This document shows, piece by piece, positions 16,991 to 24,775 of a DNA stretch of 64,000 nt; within the stretch, counting starts at the first letter, position 1, and every line of letters starts with the position of its first letter. A program made the translations under genes and the position numbers. The stretch is from Streptomyces sp. NBC_01276 (GTDB taxonomy: Bacteria > Actinomycetota > Actinomycetes > Streptomycetales > Streptomycetaceae): the NCBI RefSeq assembly GCF_041435355.1, contig NZ_CP108442.1:248001-312000 (forward strand), in the 5' to 3' direction. Below the pieces are notes generated by a model. The model saw nothing but the letters and a program-made list of their open reading frames with translations. It had not been told where the DNA came from and did no database searches.

Positions 16991-17051
16991 AAGATCAATG
17001 TAGCACGACGTCACCCGGGGCCCAAAGAGGAGCGCCGGGCGGCGCCGTGCC

Positions 17052-17057
17052 TACAAT
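17052..17057 (+). promoter_or_regulatory. -10 element TACAAT for a probably leaderless transcript
   Basis: TACAAT ends 6 bases before the ATG at 17064. The transcript would therefore begin at or next to the start codon. No ribosome binding site is present, which agrees with leaderless translation. Confidence 0.5.
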
Positions 17058-17063
17058 GGCGGA

Positions 17064-17387
17064 ATGATCTTCATTGTGGTGAAATTCGCCGTCAAGCCCG
17101 AATACGTCGACCAGTGGCCCGAGAAGGTCGCGGAGTTCACCCGCGCCACCCGGGCCGAGCCGGGCAACCTGTGGTTCGAGTGGTCACGCAGCCTGGAGGA
17201 GCCGGACACCTACGTGCTGGTCGAGGCCTTCCAGGACGACGCGGCGGAGGCGCACGTGACCTCGGATCACTTCCGTGCCGCCCTGGAGGCGATGCGTCCG
17301 CTGGTCGCCCGGACGCCCGACATCGTCAGCACCACCATCGAGGGCGCCACCGGCTGGAGCCGGATGGGCGAGCTCCAGGTCGACTGA
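17064..17387 (+). CDS. Putative quinol monooxygenase (ABM domain)
   Basis: The 107-residue protein is a single antibiotic-biosynthesis-monooxygenase ferredoxin-like domain. It begins with the strand MIFIVVKFAVKPEYVDQWPE, continues with GNLWFEWSRSLEEPDTYVLVEAF and ends with a helix HVTSDHFRAALEAMRPL. Related YgiN-type proteins oxidise quinols or polyketide-type phenols without a cofactor, or bind heme. It is a stand-alone gene that ends 3 bases before the convergent MFS gene, so it does not look like part of an antibiotic cluster. Start at 17064 is supported by the -10 placed to give a leaderless message. Confidence 0.82.
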   Translation: MIFIVVKFAVKPEYVDQWPEKVAEFTRATRAEPGNLWFEWSRSLEEPDTYVLVEAFQDDAAEAHVTSDHFRAALEAMRPLVARTPDIVSTTIEGATGWSRMGELQVD

Positions 17388-17390
17388 CCG

Positions 17391-18662
17391 TCAGCTCCCG
17401 CTCTCCGCCCGCGCCCCGTCGGCCCACGCGTCGGCGCCGGCGCGGGCCCGGGCCACGTAGGGCCGGGAGGCCAGGGTGACGGTGGCGGAGAGCAGGGCGA
17501 CGACGGCGATCGTGGCGCCGGGTGCGAGGCACTGGGCGGCGCCACCGCCGATCGCGGCGCCGAGGCCCTGACAGGTCATCCGGCCGGCGGACTCGACGCC
17601 CTGGACCTGGCCACGGACCGCCTCGGGGGTCAGTTCGAGGAGCGCCTCCTGCAGGGGCAGCGTGGCGGCGAACCCGATGCCGGCCACGAACACGGCCGCC
17701 GTGACGACCACGAGGGGCGGGGAGAAGGCGAACAGCAGGTACGGGACCGCGAGCAGCAGCCGCAGGGCGAACGCGTGGCGCCGGCGCCGCTCGGCCGTGA
17801 GCAGGCGCCCGACGGCCAGGTCCCCGAGGAGCATGCCGGCCGACCCGGCGGCCAGGAGGGTACCGGCGTCCCGGGGTGCGTAGGAGATGAACAGCGCCTC
17901 GCAGCCGACGATCAGTCCGTTGGGCACCCACAGGTTCAGCAGCAGCGCCCGTCGGCCCGGGTGGGAGAAGAGCGCGAGGTTCGTCGTCCAGGTCTGCCTC
18001 AGTCCGGGGCGGCGGGTCAGCCGGATGGAGCGTTCCCGGACGGTCGTCGCGACCACCAGCAGTGAGAGTGCGGCCAGGGCGGCGGCGACGCCGACGAGCC
18101 CGCGCGGGCTCGTGTACCGGAGCAGCAGCGCCCCGACGGCGTAGCCGAGGATCGCCGTGCCGCCCGAGGTGATGTTGATCAGGGAGCGTGCCAGTACGTA
18201 CGCGGAGGCCGGCACGACCTCGGCGAGCAGCCCCATGCGGGTGCCGGTCCCCAGGGACTGGAAGAACCCGAGCAGCAGGAGCAGGGCGAACCTGGCGGCC
18301 AGCGGGAGCCCCGGAACCGCCTGCGCGGCCACTCCGGCCAGCGTGAGGCACTGGAGTGCGACGAGGGTGCGACGGGGGCGGTGGCCGTCCGCGACCGACA
18401 TCAGGGTCAGTGCTCCGAGCACCGTGGCGAAGGTCGCGCCGTACATGGTGACGGCGGTGAGGAAGGGCGAACCGGTCTGCCGGTCGACCAGCGTGCCGAG
18501 GGCGAAGCCCGACAGGGTGGCGGCGGCGGCCGTCAGGGTGAATCCGGCGTAGAGACCGGCGAATTCGCGGGACCGGAGCAGGGCCCGGTATCCGGTGGGG
18601 ACGGGGGCGGGCCCGCCGTCGGCGGAGGAGGCGGAAGCAGAGACGGAGTGGTCAGAAGGCAT
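17391..18662 (-). CDS. MFS transporter, probable drug exporter
   Basis: The 423-residue protein has about 12 hydrophobic helices. The cytoplasmic loop after helix 2 carries DGHRPRRTLVAL, a variant of the MFS motif A. The N-terminal 28 residues are Ser/Ala-rich and cytoplasmic. It resembles the macrolide-type exporters of the MFS. The ATG at 18662 is preceded by GGAGG 9 bases upstream. That GGAGG pairs with GCCTTC in a hairpin followed by seven T, and an 11-codon leader overlaps the start, so expression is probably set by attenuation. Substrate is unknown, most likely an antibiotic that slows ribosomes. Confidence 0.85.
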   Translation of the reverse strand: MPSDHSVSASASSADGGPAPVPTGYRALLRSREFAGLYAGFTLTAAAATLSGFALGTLVDRQTGSPFLTAVTMYGATFATVLGALTLMSVADGHRPRRTLVALQCLTLAGVAAQAVPGLPLAARFALLLLLGFFQSLGTGTRMGLLAEVVPASAYVLARSLINITSGGTAILGYAVGALLLRYTSPRGLVGVAAALAALSLLVVATTVRERSIRLTRRPGLRQTWTTNLALFSHPGRRALLLNLWVPNGLIVGCEALFISYAPRDAGTLLAAGSAGMLLGDLAVGRLLTAERRRRHAFALRLLLAVPYLLFAFSPPLVVVTAAVFVAGIGFAATLPLQEALLELTPEAVRGQVQGVESAGRMTCQGLGAAIGGGAAQCLAPGATIAVVALLSATVTLASRPYVARARAGADAWADGARAESGS

Positions 18663-18687
18663 AAAAAAAGCCTCCGAGCAGGCACAT
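18652..18687 (-). CDS. Leader peptide MCLLGGFFYAF overlapping the MFS start
   Basis: A 12-codon frame starts with ATG at 18687 and stops with TGA at 18654-18652, overlapping the first bases of the exporter gene in another frame. It runs through the exporter's own GGAGG and T7 tract. A ribosome stalled here would change pairing of the hairpin that hides the exporter's binding site. No strong ribosome binding site precedes the leader, so its translation is uncertain. Confidence 0.4.
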   Translation of the reverse strand: MCLLGGFFYAF

Positions 18688-18706
18688 CGGGTGCGCCGCT
18701 GAAGGC
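18663..18706 (-). terminator. Attenuator-like hairpin hiding the MFS ribosome binding site
   Basis: On the minus strand GCCTTC (18706-18701) can pair with GGAGGC (18675-18670) with one G-U pair, enclosing an inner GGCGCA/TGTGCC hairpin. Seven T follow directly (18669-18663). The GGAGG in the right arm is also the exporter's ribosome binding site, so the same stem could end transcription or block translation. Confidence 0.5.
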
Positions 18707-18716
18707 CAACTCCTGG

Positions 18717-18725
18717 AGTATAGCA
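18717..18725 (-). promoter_or_regulatory. Extended -10 promoter (TGCTATACT) of the MFS gene
   Basis: On the minus strand TG, one base and TATACT form an extended -10. The predicted start lies about 50 bases before the exporter ATG, leaving room for the leader and attenuator. No good -35 is visible, as is common for extended -10 promoters. Confidence 0.55.
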
Positions 18726-18808
18726 GGCCCATGGGCCCACACCGGTACCCCGGGCCGGTCCGCTCCCTCCGTGAGGTCGGCCCGGCCCGGGTGCCGATCC
18801 GGTGGGAC

Positions 18809-19141
18809 TTAGGGTCCGAACGGGCCCGGCGGGGGGCCGCCGGCCGGGAGCGATGCCTCCCTGAGCGCCGCGATCGCGTAGAGGGTGCCGTCGGTCCGGC
18901 CCGCGAGCAGGCCCCGTGGGGTGTGGACGCTCCACAGGTCCTCGGAACCGGGTTCGGCTCTGCCGACGGGGAACGGGCGGGTGATGTCGGTGACGTCCCA
19001 GATGACGACGGCGCCGCCGGAGCGGGCCGCGCTGTAGACGCGGCCCATGCACTTGAAGACCCACGGATTCGAAGTGATCTCGCCGAGTCCCAGGGCGTGC
19101 ACGCCCTGATCGGGCTTGGCGCCGGGAACCAGACCCAGCAT
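18809..19141 (-). CDS. Hypothetical protein, 110 aa, possible propeller fragment
   Basis: The ATG at 19141 is chosen because GGAGG lies 6 bases upstream; an earlier in-frame ATG at 19180 has none. The protein (starting MLGLVPGAKPDQGVH) contains blade-like segments (GRVYSAARSGGAVVIWDVTD, TPRGLLAGRTDGTLYAIAAL) reminiscent of two WD or PQQ repeats, too few for a complete propeller. It could be a truncated gene. There is no signal peptide. The MFS gene and its attenuator lie 84 bases beyond the stop. Function is unknown. Confidence 0.5.
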   Translation of the reverse strand: MLGLVPGAKPDQGVHALGLGEITSNPWVFKCMGRVYSAARSGGAVVIWDVTDITRPFPVGRAEPGSEDLWSVHTPRGLLAGRTDGTLYAIAALREASLPAGGPPPGPFGP

Positions 19142-19212
19142 TACGCCTCCATTACACAGTGTGTCTGCCTGGAATCCCATGGTAGTCACAATGCGCGGGC
19201 GTGAACCTCCCG

Positions 19213-19842
19213 TCAGCCGCCGCCGCCTCGCCAGATGTTGTCGAACGCCGCCTCCTCGATGGCCCTCCGCTGCCGTACGGCGCCCAGCTCGACCACCGCG
19301 TCGTTGACGGCGGCCAGCACCGTGGCCACCGAGTCGTCGGTGACCTCCGGGACCTCCGGCGCGTGCGGCGCGTCCGCGTGCCGGTGGCCCGGGACCCCCA
19401 CGGCCTCCGCGAGCAGGACGAGAACGGGGTCCTCCGATGCCCAGCGGTCCGCGGCCCGGCGGCGTGCGGGCGAATCGGCGGGCACCAGCGGGCCGGCCCG
19501 GAAGGACATGCCGCGACGCTGTTCCCGGACGAGCAGCCCGTCCGCCTCCAGCGCGGACCGGTAGGCACCGGACAGCTCGCGGCCCCTGCGCCACAGCCAG
19601 TCGGCCACCGGTTCGTAGGGCGCCTCCCGGACGAGAGCGGTGGCCGCCTCCGCCAGCAGGCGGTCGGCCGGGGCCGCTCCCCCGCCCGGCACGATGCGGT
19701 CGCCGTCGAGGGCGGCGACCCCTGCGGCGAGGAGGTCGACCAGCTCGGCGCCCGCGAGCGCGAGCGACAGGTCGCCCTGTCCGGGGGGCGGTCCGGACGC
19801 CCTGTCCATGGTGACGATCAGCAAGTCCCGTGGTGTGGTCAT
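19213..19842 (-). CDS. GPP34 (GOLPH3-like) family protein
   Basis: The 209-residue protein starts MTTPRDLLIVTMDRASG and continues with LSLALAGAELVDLLAAGVA and a C-terminal helical bundle ending AAFDNIWRGGGG. This is the pattern of the GPP34/GOLPH3 family, whose eukaryotic members bind phosphatidylinositol-4-phosphate on Golgi membranes. Actinomycetes carry many copies of unknown role, often near membrane or regulatory genes. The ATG at 19842 has GGAG upstream; a GTG at 19854 is an alternative. It could associate with the membrane, but no helix spans it. Confidence 0.85.
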   Translation of the reverse strand: MTTPRDLLIVTMDRASGPPPGQGDLSLALAGAELVDLLAAGVAALDGDRIVPGGGAAPADRLLAEAATALVREAPYEPVADWLWRRGRELSGAYRSALEADGLLVREQRRGMSFRAGPLVPADSPARRRAADRWASEDPVLVLLAEAVGVPGHRHADAPHAPEVPEVTDDSVATVLAAVNDAVVELGAVRQRRAIEEAAFDNIWRGGGG

Positions 19843-20059
19843 GAAGTGCTCCACGTCCTCTCCTGGACCCGGGCGGGGCGGGCCGCGCCGTCGCCCCGTC
19901 GGGTGCGTCCGCGGGCCCTCGTCCGGGCCCGCGCGTGCCCGAGCTTACGGAGCGCGGGCCGCCACGGCATGCGTCCGGGGCGGCGCGGCACTCCCCGACG
20001 GGGGTGTCGGGGGCATAGTGCATGATCAGGGGCCTGTTCACGTTCCCCTGGGGGGTTTC

Positions 20060-21130
20060 ATGAGACGTTCCGTACCCACGGCCCTGGCCGTTCTGCTTGC
20101 CCTCGGCGCCACGGCGGGGTGTGGCGCGAACGCCGCGCGGCCGGCCGCCGGCCCGGCCGTGTCGGCGGCGGCGTCGCCGGCGGGCAGCCCGTCCGCCGCT
20201 CCGGTCAAGGCCCCGCCACTCACCGAGGACGCGGCGCGCGAGGTCGTCAAGGACATCGGCGCGAAGGTCGAGGCGGACAGCTTCGACGCCGAGTACTGGA
20301 AGGGGATCACCGAGGGCCCGCTGCTGGAGCAGCAGCTCGCCGTCGTGGAGACCTCCCGCAAGTACGGGACCGACCGGCAACCCGGGCCCGCCAACACCCC
20401 GGAGACCGACCCGGCGGTGCACACGTGGACCACCGGCCGGGACGACGGGAGCGACCGCTGGATCCTCGGCGCCCAGGAGCTCTCCGGCCACACGGTGGGT
20501 GCCGCCGAGAACGAGACGGTGCTGCGCTGGTCCCTGTTCCACCAGCAGCGGACGGGCTCCCCCTGGCACGAGAGCTTCCTCGCGCGCGCCATCGACGCGA
20601 AGGACCTGCCGCAGGTCGCCGTCGGCCCCGACGGCCGGGCCGCCACCGGCGGGGACGCCTCGGGGCTCGCCGCGAACCCGGCGGACGTCTGCGGGCGCTA
20701 CGGCGACTACCTGCACACCGACGCCGGCGCGGGCGGCGTGAAGTGGAGCCAGGGGGTCGTCTCCCTGCGCGAATCCTTCGCCGACGGCCTCAAGGCCGAG
20801 CGCGAGCGCCTCGGCGACCCGGCCGGGCTCGAAGCCGGGGCCGAGACCGTCCGTACCCCGCACGGTCCGGTCTGGCGGACCACCGACGGCGGCGCGCTCG
20901 TCGCCTGCACGACCGTCAGCAAGCTGTCCACGGAGATGGGCCCGGGACGCTCGACGACGTTCGCCAGCAGCGGCTGGGCCGGCACGACGGGCATCCCCTG
21001 GACCTCGTACACCCAGCGGATCATGGGGCTCACCGTGCTGAAGGTCCCGGCGGGCGGATCCGGTGAGGTGTCCATCGCGGCGCAGTCGCACCTGCCGTAC
21101 TCCTTCGAGGGCACCAGGTACACCGGCTGA
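20060..21130 (+). CDS. Secreted lipoprotein of unknown function
   Basis: The 356-residue protein has a lipoprotein signal (MRRSVPTALAVLLALG) with lipobox TAGC at about residues 18-21, then an Ala/Ser/Pro linker. The globular part begins at about residue 55 (LTEDAAREVVKDIGAKVEAD) and contains WRTTDGGALVACTT and SHLPYSFEGTRYTG. No enzyme motif is evident. It should sit on the outer face of the membrane. GGGGGG lies upstream of the ATG at 20060. The gene is flanked by a divergent GPP34 gene and a convergent LysR gene, so it is probably monocistronic. Confidence 0.75.
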   Translation: MRRSVPTALAVLLALGATAGCGANAARPAAGPAVSAAASPAGSPSAAPVKAPPLTEDAAREVVKDIGAKVEADSFDAEYWKGITEGPLLEQQLAVVETSRKYGTDRQPGPANTPETDPAVHTWTTGRDDGSDRWILGAQELSGHTVGAAENETVLRWSLFHQQRTGSPWHESFLARAIDAKDLPQVAVGPDGRAATGGDASGLAANPADVCGRYGDYLHTDAGAGGVKWSQGVVSLRESFADGLKAERERLGDPAGLEAGAETVRTPHGPVWRTTDGGALVACTTVSKLSTEMGPGRSTTFASSGWAGTTGIPWTSYTQRIMGLTVLKVPAGGSGEVSIAAQSHLPYSFEGTRYTG

Positions 21131-21144
21131 CGGCGCGGCCGTCA
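21128..21144. terminator. Short hairpin between convergent genes
   Basis: Seven-base arms TGACGGC and GCCGTCA surround GCG. The hairpin overlaps the stop codon of the lipoprotein gene and the last bases of the LysR gene. Its short stem makes it a weak terminator candidate. Confidence 0.35.
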
Positions 21145-22071
21145 CCCCCGTGCCGCCCCCGGGCTCACCGGGGCGGCCGCGGGCCGTCGCGCGCACTGGC
21201 GGGCGACGGTGTCGGCGAAGGTGCGGGCCAGGGGGGAGAGGGCGTCCCAGCGGCGGACGGCCCAGCCGGCGCCCAGGGGTGGGAGGGCGGGGAGCGGGAC
21301 CAGGCGCAGGTCCGCGTGACCGGGGCCGAGCCAGCCGGGGAGGGCGGGCACCAGGGCGCAGCCCAGTCCCAGCTCCGCCAGGAGGATCGCGGTGTCCCAG
21401 TCGGCGACGCTGGTGTCGAAGACGGCGCGGATGCCCGATTCCCTGAGCCAGTGGTCGAGGTGGGAGCGGGAGGTCGAGTTCTCGGGCAGTCCGACGATGC
21501 GGATGCCCTCCAGGTCGGCGGGGGCGATGGACGGGTTCGCGGCCAGGGGGTGTTCGGCGCTGACGGCCAGGACCCAGGGCAGTTCGACGACGGGACGCTG
21601 TTCGATGCCGCGCACCGGCTCGCCCATCGTGATCCAGGCGAGGTCGACCCGGCCCGCGGCCACCGCCCCGCAGCAGCCCCGGCTGGAGTTCTCCGTCTCG
21701 AACTCCAGGCTGACCTGCGGGAACCGGCGCCGGAAGTCGACGACGGCGGCGGACATGAAGTGACGGACCGTCGTGGCACCGGTGGTGATCCGCACGGACC
21801 CACCGTCTCCGCGTACGAGGTCGTCGATGTCGCGCAGGGCGCGGTCGATGCTGCCGAGGCCTTCGTCGACCGCCATCCACAGGAGCTGTCCGGCCTGGGT
21901 GGGGGCCACGCCGCGGGGGTGTCGCTCCAGGAGGCTGAGGCCGAGCTCGCGTTCGAGTCGTTTCACGTGCTGGCTGACGGCCGATTGGGTGCAGTCCATG
22001 TCGCGGGCCACGGCGCTGAGTGAACCCGCCTTGCATACCGCGGAGAAGAAACGAAGATCGTCAAGAGTCAC
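21142..22071 (-). CDS. LysR family transcriptional regulator
   Basis: The 309-residue protein has the LysR winged helix at residues 1-60 (LRFFSAVCKAGSLSAVARDM, TQSAVSQHVKRLERELG) and a periplasmic-binding-like effector domain (about 90-290). The start is a GTG at 22071 after GGGGGT. It is transcribed away from the gene at 22260. The 190 bases between contain a CCAAG-N6-CTTGG dyad at 22076-22091 and a good promoter for the right-hand gene. By LysR habit it activates that gene and represses itself. The effector is unknown. Confidence 0.92.
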   Translation of the reverse strand: MTLDDLRFFSAVCKAGSLSAVARDMDCTQSAVSQHVKRLERELGLSLLERHPRGVAPTQAGQLLWMAVDEGLGSIDRALRDIDDLVRGDGGSVRITTGATTVRHFMSAAVVDFRRRFPQVSLEFETENSSRGCCGAVAAGRVDLAWITMGEPVRGIEQRPVVELPWVLAVSAEHPLAANPSIAPADLEGIRIVGLPENSTSRSHLDHWLRESGIRAVFDTSVADWDTAILLAELGLGCALVPALPGWLGPGHADLRLVPLPALPPLGAGWAVRRWDALSPLARTFADTVARQCARRPAAAPVSPGAARG

Positions 22072-22114
22072 ACCCCCAAGCTATCCCTTGGGTGACTGGA
22101 ACCAAACCCTAGGA

Positions 22115-22143
22115 TTGACTTGGATATTGGCCCTTGCCATGAT
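22115..22143 (+). promoter_or_regulatory. Promoter TTGACT-17-CATGAT for the 22260 gene
   Basis: A -35 TTGACT at 22115-22120 and a -10 CATGAT at 22138-22143 are 17 bases apart. It is 24 bases downstream of the CCAAG-N6-CTTGG dyad (22076-22091), a possible LysR box. The leader would be about 110 bases. Confidence 0.5.
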
Positions 22144-22259
22144 CTTTCCCGGGCCCAGGGCGGCAACCCGGCAGGGGCCTGAGCATCGGTCCGGACCACC
22201 GCTCAGGACACTGCCGGGTGTCGACCCGACCTCACCCCACCCGGGAAGGAACGATCCAG

Positions 22260-22814
22260 ATGCCACGATCGGCCGACCGCGTATCCGCCGCCTTACGCCT
22301 CCTGGAGGAACTCGGCGCCTCCACCGCCGACCATCCCGGCGGCACCCTCGGCGCACACCTGCGACGGGTACGGGAGCAGCTCGAACGCTGGGACGCGCGC
22401 CCCGCCCTCCAGCTCGCCGGACTGTGCCACGCCTTCTACGGAACCGACGGCTTCGCCAACGCGCCCCTGCCGCTCGGGCAGCGCTCCCGGCTGGCCGAGG
22501 TGATCGGCGCCGAAGCCGAATCGATCGTCTACTTCTACGCGAGCTGCGACCGCGCCGCGTCCTACCCCACGCTGGCCGACGCCGGCTCACCCTTCCGCGA
22601 CCGGTTCACCGGCGCCCGGTTCGTCCCCACCCCGCGCCGGCGCAGGGACTTCGTGGAACTGACCGCCGCCAACGAGGTGGACATCGCGCGCGTCGACGGC
22701 GACTTCCGCGCGAGGTGGGGAGCCGACCTCCTGTCCATGTTCACCCGGCTGCGGCCACTGCTGAGCCCGCCGGCCTGGCAGGACTGCGTGACCGTACTCG
22801 CCCCTCCCCCGTAG
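22260..22814 (+). CDS. DUF6817-like protein, probable LysR target, with a TTA codon
   Basis: The 184-residue protein contains GGTLGAHLRRVREQLERW, ALQLAGLCHAFYGTDGF, and AEAESIVYFYASCDRAA. This His/Asp-rich helical pattern resembles the DUF6817 family and distantly HD-type phosphohydrolases. There is no signal peptide. AAGGA lies 10 bases before the ATG. Codon 12 (22293-22295) is TTA, so translation should depend on the bldA leucine tRNA and be favoured late in growth. It diverges from the LysR gene and likely is its target. Substrate or activity is not known. Confidence 0.75.
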   Translation: MPRSADRVSAALRLLEELGASTADHPGGTLGAHLRRVREQLERWDARPALQLAGLCHAFYGTDGFANAPLPLGQRSRLAEVIGAEAESIVYFYASCDRAASYPTLADAGSPFRDRFTGARFVPTPRRRRDFVELTAANEVDIARVDGDFRARWGADLLSMFTRLRPLLSPPAWQDCVTVLAPPP

Positions 22815-22821
22815 TTACGCA

Positions 22822-22854
22822 AACTTCCCTCACTCATGTACTTTGAGGGAAGTT
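22822..22854. promoter_or_regulatory. 11-bp inverted repeat (AACTTCCCTCA / TGAGGGAAGTT), probable operator
   Basis: Two perfect 11-base arms flank an 11-base spacer, which carries a -10-like TACTTT at its right end (22839-22844). A loose -35 TTACGC (22815) lies 18 bases before that. The site is 51 bases upstream of the HTH gene at 22905. It has no T-run, so an operator is more likely than a terminator for the gene ending at 22814. Confidence 0.6.
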
Positions 22855-22904
22855 AAGGGTCCCACCGCGCAGGGAGGCGGGGCAGGGAGCAGAGTGGCGA
22901 CGGG

Positions 22905-23342
22905 GTGGACGGTGTGACGCGGCAGCAGCTCTACTACTCGGTGGAACAGGTGGCGGACCTGCTGGGGCTGCACGTACGGACCGTCCGGGGGTACGTCCGG
23001 GACGGCCGGCTGAAGGCGGCCCTCGTCGGCCGGCAGTACCGGGTCACCCACGAGGACCTGGAGGCCTTCACCGGCCTTCCCGCCCCCTCGCCCGCCCGCC
23101 CCGCGCGGCACACCGAGGTGTCGGGCATCGTACAGATCGACGCGATCGCCCCCGGTTCCGTCGACCGCCTGACCAATCTGTTGATGGCCGCCGTCGCGGG
23201 CCGCCACGGCGACGACCGGCTGCGCGTGGAAAGCGTCCACGACAGGGAACGCGCCACCCTCAAGATCATCGTCTTGGGCGGCCTGGACACCACGGCCGAA
23301 CTCCTGCGGCTCATCGACTCGGTGATCGAGGACCTGGAATGA
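22905..23342 (+). CDS. MerR/excisionase-type helix-turn-helix protein
   Basis: The 145-residue protein opens with a BldC/excisionase-like winged helix (YYSVEQVADLLGLHVRTVRG, RDGRLKAALVGRQYRVTHEDL at about residues 10-55). The C-terminal half (about 70-145) is an alpha/beta domain ending in LIDSVIEDLE that I do not recognise. The GTG at 22905 is used; another GTG at 22914 is possible. It precedes the DUF4180 gene by 44 bases, so the two likely form an operon. The inverted repeat just upstream is a likely autoregulatory site. Confidence 0.8.
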   Translation: MDGVTRQQLYYSVEQVADLLGLHVRTVRGYVRDGRLKAALVGRQYRVTHEDLEAFTGLPAPSPARPARHTEVSGIVQIDAIAPGSVDRLTNLLMAAVAGRHGDDRLRVESVHDRERATLKIIVLGGLDTTAELLRLIDSVIEDLE

Positions 23343-23386
23343 TCCGGCGTCCGCCGGACCGCCCCACGACGAAAGGGACGCCTCCC

Positions 23387-23761
23387 ATGGCTGACACGAT
23401 CGAGGAACTCGCCGGCACCTCCGTCCTCTTCCGCTCGGGCGACGCAACTCCCGTCCGCGACGAGCGCGATGCGACCGACCTGATCGGCGAGGGGATGTAC
23501 CGGGGCGCGGAGTGGGTCGTACTGCCGGCCGAGTGCCTGCCGGAGGACTTCTTCCGGCTGCGCACCCGTCTGGCGGGCACCGTCGTCCAGAAGTTCGCCA
23601 ACTACCGGATGGGACTGGCGGTCATCGGTGACATCGCGCACCACATCGACGCCAGCGACTCCCTGCGGGACTTCGTCCGGGAGAGCAACCGCGGCACCCA
23701 GCTGTGGTTCCTGTCCGACACGGAGGCCTTCCGCACCCGGCTGGCCGGCCTGCGGGCCTGA
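23387..23761 (+). CDS. DUF4180 domain protein
   Basis: The 124-residue protein follows the DUF4180 pattern: a short N-terminal strand segment, RDATDLIGEGMYRGAEWVVLP, EDFFRLRTRLAGTVVQKFANYR and GLAVIGDI, with a C-terminal ESNRGTQLWFLSDTEAFRTRL. The fold resembles a STAS-like or SpoIIAA-like alpha/beta unit in outline, and it is probably cytoplasmic. It is the second gene after the HTH protein, and GAAAGGGA precedes its ATG. The pairing suggests the HTH protein regulates or partners it. Molecular function is unknown. Confidence 0.78.
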   Translation: MADTIEELAGTSVLFRSGDATPVRDERDATDLIGEGMYRGAEWVVLPAECLPEDFFRLRTRLAGTVVQKFANYRMGLAVIGDIAHHIDASDSLRDFVRESNRGTQLWFLSDTEAFRTRLAGLRA

Positions 23762-23797
23762 GGAGCGAGGGGGCCGAGGGGCCGGGGCGGGTGGCCG

Positions 23798-24733
23798 TCA
23801 GCCGAGCGCCGCGGCCAAGAGCGCCGCCGTCCTGGCCACGAGCGGGTGGTCGGCCGCGGCGTCCGGCCGGTCGTGGGTCGTCAGGACGGCCATCACCACG
23901 GGCGGGCGGTGCGGGGGCCAGGCGACGCCGGCGTCGTTGTTCGTGCCGTAGGCGCCGCCGCCGGTCTTGTCGCCCAGGGTCCAGTCGGCGGGCAGGCCCT
24001 TGCGGAAACGCTCGGTGCTCGTGGTGTTCGCCAGGAGCCATCCGGTGAGCCGCTCGCGGTCGTGCGCCGCGAGCGCGTCTCCGAGGACCAGTGCTTCGTA
24101 GGTCCGCCCGATGGCGCGCGGGGTGGTGGTGTCGGTCGGCCGGCCGGGCTCGGCGGAGTTCAGTTCGGGCTCCCAGCGGTCCAGCCGGGTGGTGCGGTCC
24201 CCCACCGACCGGCAGAAACGGGTGACCGACTCCGGGCCGCCCAGCTCCCGCAGCAGCAGGTTCGCCGCGGCGTTGTCGCTCTGGCAGATCGCCGCGGCGC
24301 ACAGCCGCTCGACGGTCATGCCGGCCGCCAGGTTCTCGGGCAGGCCGGTGACGGGACCGAATCCGGAATCCTTCACTTCCTGTTCGGTGTAGAAGAGGCG
24401 CGTGGCCAGGAACTCCCCGTCGCGGTCGAGGTCGCGCAGGACCGCGGCGACGGCGAGGGTCTTGAAGACCGAGCACATCGGAAAACGCTCCTCCGCCCGG
24501 TGTAGCACGGTCCGGCCGGTGGCCGTGTCCCGGGCGTACACCCCCAGGCGGGCGGAGTGTTCCCGTTCGAGGGCGCGCAGCTCCCGCAGGACGTCCCCCT
24601 CCCCCTCCCCCTTCCCCTTCCCCGGCGGCGCGGCGAAGGCCGCGGACCCTCCCAGGGGGATCCCCGCCAACACCGCTCCCGCTGTGGCGGTCAGCACGGC
24701 ACGACGGGTCGGACGGGCTCCTGTGGTCCCCAC
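23798..24733 (-). CDS. Class A beta-lactamase
   Basis: The 311-residue enzyme has every class A motif: SVFK (Ser88 and Lys91), SDN at 152-154, EPELN with Glu188 (Ambler 166), and KTG at 256-258. The N-terminus has RPTRRAVLTATAG, a twin-arginine signal, and a Gly/Lys/Glu-rich spacer (about 37-46) before the mature domain. It should be exported folded and hydrolyse penicillins or early cephalosporins outside the cell. The start is a GTG at 24733 with GGAGAG upstream. It lies alone, with no BlaI/BlaR pair nearby, so regulation is not visible. Confidence 0.95.
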   Translation of the reverse strand: MGTTGARPTRRAVLTATAGAVLAGIPLGGSAAFAAPPGKGKGEGEGDVLRELRALEREHSARLGVYARDTATGRTVLHRAEERFPMCSVFKTLAVAAVLRDLDRDGEFLATRLFYTEQEVKDSGFGPVTGLPENLAAGMTVERLCAAAICQSDNAAANLLLRELGGPESVTRFCRSVGDRTTRLDRWEPELNSAEPGRPTDTTTPRAIGRTYEALVLGDALAAHDRERLTGWLLANTTSTERFRKGLPADWTLGDKTGGGAYGTNNDAGVAWPPHRPPVVMAVLTTHDRPDAAADHPLVARTAALLAAALG

Positions 24734-24775
24734 GATGCGCTCTCCCCTACGGCTCTTGCGGTCCCCGTACGCCCT

